Of a stretch of 64,000 bases of DNA, positions 44,593 to 55,540 are shown piece by piece. The DNA is taken from assembly GCA_019914995.1 (NCBI GenBank), contig CM034131.1, forward strand, positions 682,001 to 746,000. Reading direction: 5' to 3'. The DNA comes from Acanthochlamys bracteata (Eukaryota > Streptophyta > Magnoliopsida > Pandanales > Velloziaceae). A program made the translations under genes and the position numbers. Below the pieces are notes generated by a model, which worked only from the letters and a program-made list of their open reading frames with translations, searched no databases and was not told where the DNA came from. How positions within the stretch are numbered: position 1 is the first letter of the stretch; each line of letters begins with the position of its first letter.

Positions 44593-46739
44593 CTAAAATG
44601 GCCTGCCAGCTTCTTCCAACATTTTCTTTGCTCTTGTAAGTCTTTCAATTTCTCTCAATGCCTGTGACAATGACAAGGAATGGAACACAACACAGTTCAA
44701 TCTTCTATAGGAAACAAAGTTTATATGAGCTACAAACTTGTGTTAGAATTTACACCTCCATAGCCATGTCTTCTGGTGTTACAGAATCCAAATCCCCGTA
44801 GCTCAATTTAGTCGCAACTTCTGCAAAAAGTTTGACGATGCATCAGGAAACAGAAATCTGAAACATGAAGTTTGACAAGATATGCGAGTAAAAATTAAAC
44901 ATTACTTTGGAGTGAAACGGTTGCATCAGCAGTTCCATACCCTCCCTTCATCTCCTGATATCGTTGCATTAGCTTTTCCAGTGCCTGAATCATGGAAGTT
45001 AAATTTGATACTTACCTACTTGAAGATTGCTTCTCGTATTTCAGTCGGTGTCAACATTGACATTGTAAATCTACTAAAATATTACAAAAAAGGGTATATC
45101 CACACTATCTGTTGTAAGATTTGTCAAGGTACTCTTAAGGTAAATTTAATCTATGCGGGAACCGAAGGCTGATAATAGCAGACGGACCTCTGAAAAAGGA
45201 TCTGAACCTGCTCCAAGAGTGGACATGACCCCCGGCTTCAGTAATTCTTTCGCAATAACTTCTAATGGGACGTCTACATAGAGTGAAATTCCATGTCTCA
45301 GAAGCGCCCTTGGAACAGGAAAGGCAAGTAAGAATGCATGGTATCTATACAGGGTTTATGAACATATCAGATTGAGTAATAAAGAACAGTCTCTTACAAA
45401 TTGGTGGAGCTCTCGACTGAACCATCTCCTGCACAAACTACCAAACGACCCATTGACGATAACTGTTTAAGTACTTCAGTCTGCACATATGTATCTAATA
45501 AGTCAAGCAAGTTCTCAAACTAGTAATGAAAAGAAAGAAGTAGATGTACAGTACACACTTCAGATTCACGAAAACCACTTTGATCCCTTTCCTGGAAGGA
45601 TTTACCACCAGGCTCACAACCTGCAGCCTGCTCGACTAAATCATCACTATTTACACGACAACAGACAGATAAGGGATCGTGTACTGAATGAAATGCAGAA
45701 ATGAATTAATTGCTATATACGGGAAGAGAAAACCTGTCAAAATAATAGTATCGCAATGCATCGGCCAAAAGATTCCCCAAGCTGGTTTTCATGGAACAAT
45801 TCATCCCTGAATTTCATGGAAAGGAAATGTCTGGTTAAGCATTGCCCCAATGATGCACTTATTTGGCCAAAAGAAAGAAGCATATTCACATGATTTGAAG
45901 AAAACAGCTCAAATCTAACAAGTACCAACAAGAAAAATGGATGTTCCTTTCAATTCGGCTGCAACGTCAACAGCCTTCTTCTGCAATTAAATCACATTCA
46001 ACAAGGTTAGACTTCATGCATTCCACAAGCTTCTTCTTTATGGTTTGACATCAGAAAACTGAGGCTTAGCTCAAGTCACCTTCACAGCAAGAGAGGAGTC
46101 GAGCTCAACCTCCGACATCCTAGCTCCTGAAGAATAAGTACATAAAGTGATAAACTTAAGGATAATTTTAAACCAGAAACATCTAATAAGGCTTATGTTA
46201 ACTCGCATAACTACCAGCCAAGGTGTATGCCAAATGATAGAATGAGACTGCTTTAGGTACCTATTAGACCATATACACATATGGAAGAAACATGTAGACT
46301 AGCTTCATAACTATCAACCATATAAAAGAACCAGGGCATAATTACTAGGTTCACAACATGATTTAGAATCACAAACATCGCCATACTTCTCTTAGGTTTA
46401 CATTCGTCACAGGGCAATCTCAAAAACAGATTTAGAAAACACATACTGAGAAGCAAGTCGGTCTACAATCCTGAATATTCAATTTATTAGCCATTCAAAT
46501 CATATAAAAGCTATACCAAGAACAGAAACCAAGCGTTAAAAAGCCATCCAAGAACAAATTTCAACAAACCCATGAGAGATGTAGATTAAAAACTGTAGAC
46601 AGACACAGAGAGAGAGAGAGAGAGAGAGTTCACCGTTGAAGCAAAATCTTCTCTTGGTGAGATTTCTCGTGCGAGAAAAATTGAAAAGATTCAAACTTGA
46701 AGCAGAAATAGAGCGAGGAGAGCAGAGAGCGATGTGCAT
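44593..46739 (-). CDS. SKL1: Shikimate kinase-like protein 1, chloroplastic
   Basis: Ten exons: 46634-46739, 46080-46126, 45926-45980, 45734-45806, 45559-45646, 45398-45480, 45188-45308, 44906-44984, 44756-44820 and 44593-44661; 786 bases, 261 residues. SKL1 is a plastid protein derived from shikimate kinase that has lost that activity and is needed for chloroplast biogenesis. The N-terminus (MHIALCSPRSISASSLNLFN, then basic) is a transit peptide. Then KKAVDVAAELKGTSIFLVGM, the P-loop region GMNCSMKTSLGNLLADALRY, YYFDSDDLVEQAAG, SETEVLKQLSSMGRLVVCAG, LALLRHGISLYVDVPLEVIA and the end RLTRAKKMLEEAGRPF, typical for SKL1. The P-loop reads GMNCSMKTS where true shikimate kinases have GMMGSGKTT: the lysine and threonine remain but the glycines are lost, in line with no kinase activity. 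The donor of exon 7 (GAG|GTCCGT) is weak. A CT repeat lies right behind the first donor. Confidence 0.92.
46607..46628. repeat. GA/CT microsatellite in SKL1 intron 1
   Basis: Eleven AG units in a row, five bases inside the intron from the first SKL1 donor site. On the gene's strand it is a CT run directly after GTGAA. Confidence 0.9.
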
Positions 46740-46764
46740 GGTTGTCTTATCTTCTTCGTCTGCT

Positions 46765-46797
46765 TCACCTCTTCTTTCTCCAAACTCTTGTATGCAT
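46765..46797 (-). other. Upstream open reading frame in the SKL1 leader
   Basis: An ATG at 46797 starts a 10-codon frame (MHTRVWRKKR) ending in TGA at 46765-46767, 25 bases before the SKL1 start codon. It lies downstream of the likely TATA box (46844-46849), so it should be in the mRNA and could lower translation. Conservation was not tested. Confidence 0.4.
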
Positions 46798-46843
46798 CAA
46801 AACCCCTCAACTTTCACTTTTAACATTTGACCGCCTGTGCTCA

Positions 46844-46849
46844 TATATA
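46844..46849 (-). promoter_or_regulatory. TATA-like box of SKL1
   Basis: TATATA in the context GTATATATGA on the minus strand, about 105 bases before the SKL1 start codon. Confidence 0.4.
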
Positions 46850-47722
46850 CTCTAATAAAAATCTTTTTTAACTCAAAACACCAAACAAGAACAAATATTT
46901 ACAGCAATAAAAGTAGAACCAAAAATCAGAGCTACATTGAATGAAAACTGCTGTGTAGGTTCTTTGCAATACAATGAAATATACAGAAAAACTAAGAACA
47001 TATGTCTACTGCACGCAGAGCAGCATAAGCACCAGTGCAAATCGAACAGCAAATGAAAATGCTAAATATGATCAAGTTGAAGCACTACTTCTGTCATTGA
47101 CAGAGCAGAAAAAAAAGTTTCTGCTGTAAGGATGTCGTACATTTTGAGCTGATTCATTATGCTTATTTGTTGCTGTGAAACAAAGAGCAAAAATTTGTAT
47201 GAGGGATCGGATGCTTGAGTCATCAATCATTATACCCGTAAGAAGAATATACAAAGCATCCGAGCTCAAATTTTCTACGTTATGAAAAGTTAAAAAGATG
47301 AAAACATTAAAAAAACAGAATTCACATATCCAATGTTGCTCAACGGCTGGAAGCCAAGTGTCTAGGTTTAATGAAGTCTCCCGGATCATAGAAAACCTGC
47401 AACCATGGAACAAAATTGCGACATACAAATGGTCAGTAAACGAGAATGGATTTTTCTTGAATCATAAAATACGTCATGTCCAGAACATTGAACATCCTAA
47501 TAAAATTCACATGCCTGAACTTAACTAAAGAACGCAGTTGAAAAATGAGGCCCTACAGTTTTGACAGATTACTACAAATGATCACCCTCTAAGAAAGAGA
47601 TGCATGTCCTTCAAGTTCTTAGTTACCTGAAGTTTTCGAACCATGAGGCAATGTATCCGAATTTTACGCCAGTTGACTGCTAGTAATTGAAATTGGTTGC
47701 AGTGTTGGTGAAGTAACTTCCA
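46850..47722. other. SKL1 upstream region and 3' region of the BAR-type gene
   Basis: The two minus-strand genes are about 1 kb apart. The right half is probably 3' UTR of the BAR-type gene. No other feature is seen. Confidence 0.4.
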
Positions 47723-50700
47723 TCAAGTCCGCATTATGAAAGGACTCTGGGGATTAGCCGATGATATAGTTGGTGTTCTTTGACCGCTAGAGGGAATGGA
47801 GAAACTCCTCGGCATTGACTTGGGAGGAATTGGAAGAGGTGATGCCTTTTGTGTCACCATGGATGGAACTTTGCTTGTTGTGGGGATGTCTGCACCTCTG
47901 GAGATCAATGGGGCTGAATGACCAATCAAACTAGTAGGTCTTCTAGGATTTGCAGTAACCATTGGTGGTCTTGGAAGCTCATGAAGTTCACTAATTTTCG
48001 GTGAAGATAGAGGAGGCGACGAGTTCGGGGACACAGATCTGCGAGGTGGAGGAATGCGCATTGGAGTTGCAGATTTTGATGGGGTGTGATCTACTAAATC
48101 TCGGGAATCTGTCAATGGACCAGACACAGCTTGCCTCTTAATCTTTTTTGCTTCTGACATGCTACTTGAATGAGATCTTGTCAACTCTTCTGCCAAAGGA
48201 GGGGGCATCCTGGTGTTGCCCTCTTTCACTGTTGACTGTCCTTTGGATCTATCCAGAGCTGATTCTTTCTCATCTCTTATATCTTTCAAAAACTTATCTG
48301 GTTTGAGGGGAGATGAATACCACAACTGTGTCGGCCATCCAACCTTGCCTTCAGTTTGACCAACAGAAAAAGAATCTCTGGAGCCCGTTGGAAGTATCTT
48401 GGCATCACTAGGTGTAGGTAGAGCATATGTGAGGAACTTGTGTCTCGATGATTCCGTCTGTTTCATCTTATCAGATAGCTCAACCTTCATGTTGGGAAGT
48501 AATGGTGCTGAATGACTGCCTGCTGTAGGACCCCTGTTGTAAGTAAGGACTTCAGGTTGGCTTTTGTCTACGCTATCCTGCTGTTTAACAAATTTATATT
48601 AAAAATAAAAACCATACACTTTTATCTGAGGCTATAAAGAGAGAGTTCCAATGGAAGAAGCTTGTTCGTCCTTCCATAGTGTTTGGATCTTTGGATCAAT
48701 TTTGCATACATAAACTACAAATTTAAGTTGTTTTTCCCTTATAGATGGATCAAATCTTCTGAAGAGAGAGCAACCAGCTACTGTGCAAGCAGTTGGATTA
48801 GGAAAAAATTAAGGAAATATTAGATGTACATACCTCTGAAGTTTCCATGCTAAATGTAAAGGAAGTTCTCCTGTCCACCTGATCCAACTGAATGTAAAAG
48901 GAAAAAAAACATATCAGATACAGGTGTCACATGAAAGATGAAAACAAGTTAGATTCTCCGATAACAATGACCAAGTCTTTATACCACTTCATGGTCCAGC
49001 TACATGGATCCTCTTTTATGCCTTTATGTCATTGTATAATAAAAGCAAATATGATTTAAAACTAAACAATTTAAAGGGGAGTGAGGATAAAAAATCTGTA
49101 CTCTATCCTGCATAACTACATCATCTAAAAAGCAGTTTCACATGCCGGACCAATAATTGTCTTATCAACTAATTGTTAGTCCAAACTTCAAAGTTGCTGC
49201 TTAACTGCATATTACAGAGGCATTTCATACACATGTAAGTAAATCAAACAAAGGCTCTATTGGCATCAACAACTAGAAACACCAGAGGCTTTTTATTCTC
49301 CATACTATTTTGTTTTTTTATTTAATTATACCTACAATTCTGCAATCAGAATTCTCAAATACGGGACATTACCTCCATTAAATTCCTCGACTCAGGAAGA
49401 GCTGTGTGACTTTGTTCAGTTTGCCCGTAGTCAAAACTTAGTTCCCCAACACCACTTTCATCATAACTATACTCATCATCATCACCAGGATCCAATGAAT
49501 TGTCTTCAAGTTCGCTGAACTGATAATCAATGTGCTGCTCCTTTGAAGCTACTTTAACATGTGGTTCAACCACCTCTAGAGTTTTTACTCCTTTCTTAAA
49601 GAAATGTAACTGAATTACCAGGATAACAAAAGTAGTACATGTATTAGTTCCTCTATGTAAAAAATATTCCTGAACTAGCAAGTTAGGTTATCAACCTGAG
49701 CAGCATAGTGCCGAGCAGCCTGAGTAAGAAGACTGCGCGACTGCCCCTTCTTCAAAGATTCCAAACGGAAAATAAAAAGAGATGCTTCTTCGTCATATTC
49801 CTCCTGAGCTGATTGTAACTGCTGCAAGGAGATAGGCTCATTTTTGGCATGTTTTGACCTTCCCCTTTCCTTGTGTGCTTCCAGCATGTTGTTATATGAA
49901 TCTCTGAAGAGCCAAACAACATGGGAAGGCATCATTCAGTATGACCATTAATATAGGACTTTCAAAAACATGTACCTTTTATAATCACATTGGCATTTCA
50001 TTTCCTGCAGTTACAGATAAACCCGTATTAAACAACTAACAGATGAAACTATTGAAAGATCTATAACAAGCAAGAGTGTAGGCCACAGAGTTGAGATTGC
50101 CTTCAATATACTCCATTGCAAAGATCCACTATAGGAATCAATAGATCCAAAGCAAACCAAAATTTAGTAGGACCACGTAAATGAAAATAGCATGTGAATG
50201 AGAAGATCCAGCAGTAACAACTTGTAACTTTCTGAAGATTCTTTTATCTAATTAAGACAGTTTTTGAACATAATGTTTTGACATATGCAAATAAGTATGT
50301 ATGCAAGCATCTACCTCTGTTTTCTTAAAAAGTTAAAACTCATATACACATGGTTTGGTCAATACATGCATGTGATCGACTGGTCAAAACAAAAGCTGGT
50401 AATACATGAGAATAACATTATTGTTTACATGAGTTGTGCTATTAAGCACCTTGTAACGAGTCCTGCTCATAATAAACAAGTAAATCATTCATATATGTGC
50501 TGAAGCTGCACACCTTAAAGTAACATTTAATATATTTGGATTACAAATATGACCATATATTTTCTAGCATAATGTTACAGTCTACTATTATGGATCAAAA
50601 AATACAATTGGAAAGAAACAAACCTCCACTATTTGGAGCTCCTTTAGGAGAGAATCTGAAGGAGTGGTAATCGTCTGGATTATATGCGCTCGCTGGAAAA

Positions 50701-53020
50701 GGTATAAAAGTGAATTTTAAGAATGACCAGTAAAGCTTCATTGCGGAAGGACGCATAGTGCTTATAAAAAACTAACTCATCCCCACGGCATACAAGTGAG
50801 GACTCACATAGCTATCCAAAAGTTTATGAAGTTCGAACTGCACTTTTCCAAGCATCAACAACACCTTACCTGTATCACAAAATTATGAGAAAGAACATAA
50901 TCAGCAGACAAATCACATAGGGAACTAACCAATTGCATGGTTGCATCTGAAATATTTTCTCAGTATTCTTCAGTCCACTTATGCAGTAATAGCTTCATTC
51001 GTCTAAATTATTCAGAAAATGCCAGATAAATAATGTCTGAGGACATCAGGCTATAAAATGGTGGTAGAGGGATGTCAAATAATGGTCACGTTCTGTTTGT
51101 CATAGACTCATAAATATAGAGCACTCTCGACTCTGTATTCTATGACTAATCTGCACCTCAAGAATGTAACTGAGATCCCAAATATCAGAAGTCAGATCTA
51201 CTTACCACTATCTTCGTCATCATTCAATGAAGTTTTCTGAAGCAAGCAAGTGCCCATCTCCTGTAACGCCTCTGAGAATTCTGAGACAAACATATATCTT
51301 TTGAAGTGGGACCTTAGAGAAAATAAATTATATTTGGACAAATGATAAAAGTACCTTTGGATAATTCAAGAAAAGGAGATATTCATGGCACACATGGTAC
51401 AATAATTTTGACAGCCTAAGAGGTATTAGCAATTTAACAAGCTTCATGTACAGCTTTCCAAAAAAAAAATAGCATTATCTATGGAAATCACTTAGCCCTA
51501 GAATTCCAAACTCCTGGGTAGTAAGTTAACAAATGATATTTAAGAATCCAACTAATATGGAAGAAGGCAAGTTGTGACATATTAGATACTCAAGCTTTTG
51601 ATAATTACTCTTATCCTAATTCAAAGAAACTGTATTAGAACTCCAACCAAACTTCAGAAACTTTAGTGATCAAACTAAAGCAGTTATCTTGCTATGGCAT
51701 CTGACCACATTTTCTTTTTTCTTTTTTTCAGGATATCTGACCACAATGTTGAGGCCAATAAATAAAATTTATTTGGAATACAATTGTTTAACTAGAGAGT
51801 GTCTAAGACCATATTATATCGACCGAAATAGACGCGAACCAAGCAAGATGAGGAGCCAGTCAAGTTTTCATATTAGAAAAAGTGTATTTGCTCAAACAAA
51901 TAAATATATAAATAAACGAGTAACAGGGTACATTAGCAGCATGTCAGAGTTTCTACTAGTGAGTGCCAAATAGAAGGAAATATTAGCGCAGAAGGGATTG
52001 CAAGAAATAATACCATGATTATTAAATCATAGATATGAAAAACAAAGGAATGAAGAATCAGCTTATTGCGCAACTTTCCAGTATCTAACTGAACCACAAT
52101 ATAAAGATTGTTCTGTTCATGCGAAGAAGAACACCCTAATTTAAAATATTAAAAAGAAAAAAATTACCATATGCACTATTTGCAGTGGCAGCTGCTGCAG
52201 AAAGGAGGCTGTCGTAGCACTCTCTCATATCTTGCATATCCTACGAAATAAAAAACGTCAAGCGTACCAAACAGTTACGAACAACAGCCAAAATATCCAA
52301 TAAGCATGAACGGCATGCACTAGCCAAAATAGACGTCTTCTTCCGATTCCAAGATTGAAATTCAATACGAAACGACAAGGGGATAATAACTAATATTCCT
52401 TCCTCACAAGCTTATAAACTAGATAACATTAATCAAGTGACAAGAATTGCAATTTTATGAGTTCGTAAAACACCATGAAACCAACAGTACCAAATTGTGT
52501 AAGAGAAGTACATGAGTACTATGAAACAAAAACCCTAACAGGCATTCAGCACGGCACCACTGCTCGCAGCCTAAAAATTCAACTCAACTTCTAGTTGCCC
52601 AAATTGTCATCAAAGTGACACTTCCAATTAAGTAAAAGAACTTACTAAAGCAAACAACCCTAAATTGACTACAGCAAAGCGCTAATAATCAAGCAAATAT
52701 ACAACAATACAACCAAAGATGATTTTTCTTAATACCCGGACATCCATAGAACAGTGAAGATCGAATCAACTCCTTTCAGAATCACAATAAGGGCACATTG
52801 GGCATGACCCGACAGTACCCATCAGGCAAAACACAACCTTCGCTACATATTCCAGTTTAAAAACTTCAAGAAAGAGAAAACCCAGAGAAACAGAGCAAAT
52901 AAAGACCTGACAAGCCTGGAGGAGTTCATCTTGTTTAGCTTGGAGCCTTTTCTTGTCCTTGGGTTCACTCTTATGGTGGTTTTGTGTTAACCCTCTAAGC
53001 TTCCTCAGTGATGACTTCAT
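47723..53020 (-). CDS. BAR-domain hydroxyproline-rich protein (At2g33490/At3g26910 family)
   Basis: Ten exons: 52907-53020, 52168-52240, 51206-51280, 50808-50869, 50624-50692, 49976-50004, 49696-49903, 49373-49609, 48834-48887 and 47723-48577; 1776 bases, 591 residues. Residues 1-245 or so form a helical region (MKSSLRKLRGLTQNHHKSEP, QDELLQACQDMQDMRECYDS, ALQEMGTCLLQKTS, KVLLMLGKVQFELHKLLDSY, DSYNNMLEAHKERGRSK, SLLTQAARHYAAQLHFFKKG) that fits a membrane-bending BAR/AH-like fold. The rest is polar, then rich in proline and serine (RIPPPRRSVSPNSSPPLSSP, KASPLPIPPKSMPRSFSIPS). There is no signal peptide, so despite the name it should be cytoplasmic. Specific function is unknown; membrane trafficking is an inference. 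It sits next to SKL1, as in Arabidopsis to my memory. The open frame ends SPFIMRT, while another frame continues DLMEVTSPTLQPISITSSQL, a more family-like tail; see findings. Confidence 0.85.
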
Positions 53021-55540
53021 CTTTACAAGAACCCAAATCTCACACAGAGTAATGAAGAACAAAATTATGCTTGTTTCTTGAATTTATATACAAAAGCAAG
53101 AACAATCAGCTCAGAGGAAAAAATGGCAACTGTTTTATTTCTAATCTGTGGTCAGAATCCCTAACAAGAAAGAAGAATAAGAAGAGGGATCGAATGAAAA
53201 TCACACTTGGGTTGATGCGACGATGATGTGTGATTCCTTTTCTTTTTCTTTTCTTTGTAAGCGCTGTTTAGGCCATAAAAAAAATATATTTACATGTTAA
53301 TTGTTTTTAAAATTTTTTAAAATATAAATAAATTATATATTATAAAATAAATACATATATAATTTAATTAATTAATTAAAATTTATTTTTTTAAAAAAAT
53401 TTCTTTAAGAACGTATTTTCTTCGGCAATCCCAAATATTACTAGGATATCACGATTTCGTAGAGAATTATATCTACTTAACATATTTTTGTACTAAAAGC
53501 TTCTAGAAGATTAGATGCATGCTCTACAACTTTAGTTAATTTGTTATTAATATAACAGTGATAACACTACTTAATAAGTTTTATCTCATCACAAGAATTG
53601 ATCATTAAAATCTCTTCAAGACATTATTAATTTATTATGTTCTATTTATACACAAGCTGCTAATTATTTTTAATATTTTATGATTTGGTCTAAAGTTTTT
53701 ATCCTTATCGATGATGATTACTAGAATTAGAAGGAGAAAATATGAAAATAATTTTTTTTTTAAAAGAAACATTGTTGTTGCAATTCTTTTTTAAGACGAG
53801 TGCTTTTATAGTTAAATTTATAAAACAAAATTTTTTTAAAATAATAAATAATAATAATTTTTTTATGATATAAATTTTTTTAGTATTCTTAAATTTTTAA
53901 AAATTCTATAAAATATTATAAAAATTAGTAAAACATATAGTATAAAAATAAAAACAAAAAGAAATTAAAAAATACTCCAGAACACCTTCTGAGCGGTAGG
54001 AGGCTGTCTTCATCGGAAAGGCATGAAAATGAAGGAAGAGAGTCGAGGAGATTGTTTGCTCCTCCGCGTTCCATCTCCTTTATTTTTCCGAATAAAGAAA
54101 CATCTCAACACGAAATCAATATTATTAGTCAAAGAAAACACATTGATTGACTGACCCTGAAAACTTGATTGAGATTTTGGAGGAAAATATCTCTATTTTA
54201 ATGATATTTTATATCGACAAAATATGCAATGAAGATTTTCTAGATACAAAATGGTGCCAAACTTGGACGACATTTGTTTGTCACATATGAGAAAAATGAC
54301 TGTTGGAGTCTTCTTTGACTATATATGCTATTAAAATGGTCCATATTACCATGTTCATAATAGCTTTCATACACTATAGTCCATGCTGTAAGTCAACAGC
54401 GCTTTCAATGTTTTTCATTCATGAAAGAGAAATGTGTTGGACAAAATTTCAAGTTTTTGAAAGGGAAAGGAAAACTATGATAGAACAAACTAAAATGAAA
54501 CACTCTGAGTTAATTGAAAGTACAAAAAAATTTCAAGGATCTTGCAATTCTGCTTTCAGTTTTAAAGAGATATCTATACCTCGTAACACTTTATTTTATG
54601 TGAAAAGAAAATTGTAAAACAAATCTACAGTAGTGTTTTGCAATCATTTAGAATATTTAAGAATATTTATTAAAATATTTTTATTTTATTTTAAATAATA
54701 AGTTCTATTGTTGTGATTAAAAAATAATAAAAATAAAATCATATAACGGTAAAATAAATTTATATTTTTAAAATTTTAAATAAATTTTTAAAATTTTATT
54801 TAAAATAATTTTGTAGAATAAATATTTTTAGAAAGTAATAATAAACGCACCGTTTAGCTTGGTCTTCAAAGTAGAAAGAGACCGTTCGGAAATATTGTCT
54901 TGTCCTAGAAGCAATATTAGAAAAGGTACCCACTGAAACAACAAGAGACGAAAGAAGAAAAAGGTTTTCAAAGTCAATACCGTTGTCGGGTCGTTCATTT
55001 CTTTCCCTTTCCACTTCATTCAGTATGTTTATTTCATCTCATCAGCTTTCCTTTGTTTCTCTGTCTACACTTCAGTCAGCGAATGAATCTTGTTGATGAA
55101 GAAAGCAAAAAGCACAGGGCCTCCTGCAGTGTGTTTCAAGTTAAATCTCAAAATCAAAACGTGTTCCTTTTTTCCACACACAAACACAGCAGCAGCAACA
55201 ACAAAATGAGAGCTAGAAGTTTTAACCTGGTAAATAGTACTCGCACCGTCAAGAGAGAGAAGATAGATCTGTTACACAAACTTTAGTGCACTACAAATCT
55301 TAAGGAAGCGAATATAAAATGAGGACCTGGGTGAGTGGTGAATTCTATGACATTATTTTAACACAAGACCAGCAGCTTTCGAGCTGCTACAAAGAATTAA
55401 GTATTACAACCTCCGAGTTTCAAAATGTTTGGGTAAATTAGGTTGCTTGAACTCAAACTATTAGAAAGAAAAAAAAACACCCCATTTAGAGCTTAAAAAA
55501 CAAAAGAAAACAAGCAAAAGGTGGGGCATTGTTGCTGAAT
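53021..55540. other. Gene-free AT-rich stretch
   Basis: 2.5 kb without a gene I can support. The left 250 bases hold the leader and promoter of the BAR-type gene, and the last 200 or so the 3' UTR of the pyruvate dehydrogenase gene. Very A/T-rich blocks lie at 53280-53410, 53740-53970 and 54640-54830. An open frame at 54303-54617 has no recognisable similarity and A-rich codon use typical of chance. A CAG/CAA-rich patch is near 55185-55205. Confidence 0.45.

Noticed and set aside
54303-54617. 104-codon plus-strand frame in the gene-free stretch
   Set aside because: No known domain, no clear start context or promoter, and composition like the surrounding DNA.
54640-54860. AT-rich block that looks like the inside of a MITE
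   Set aside because: Terminal repeats (GTAGTGTTTTGC and, reversed, GGTGCGTTTATT) are too weak and target duplications are missing.
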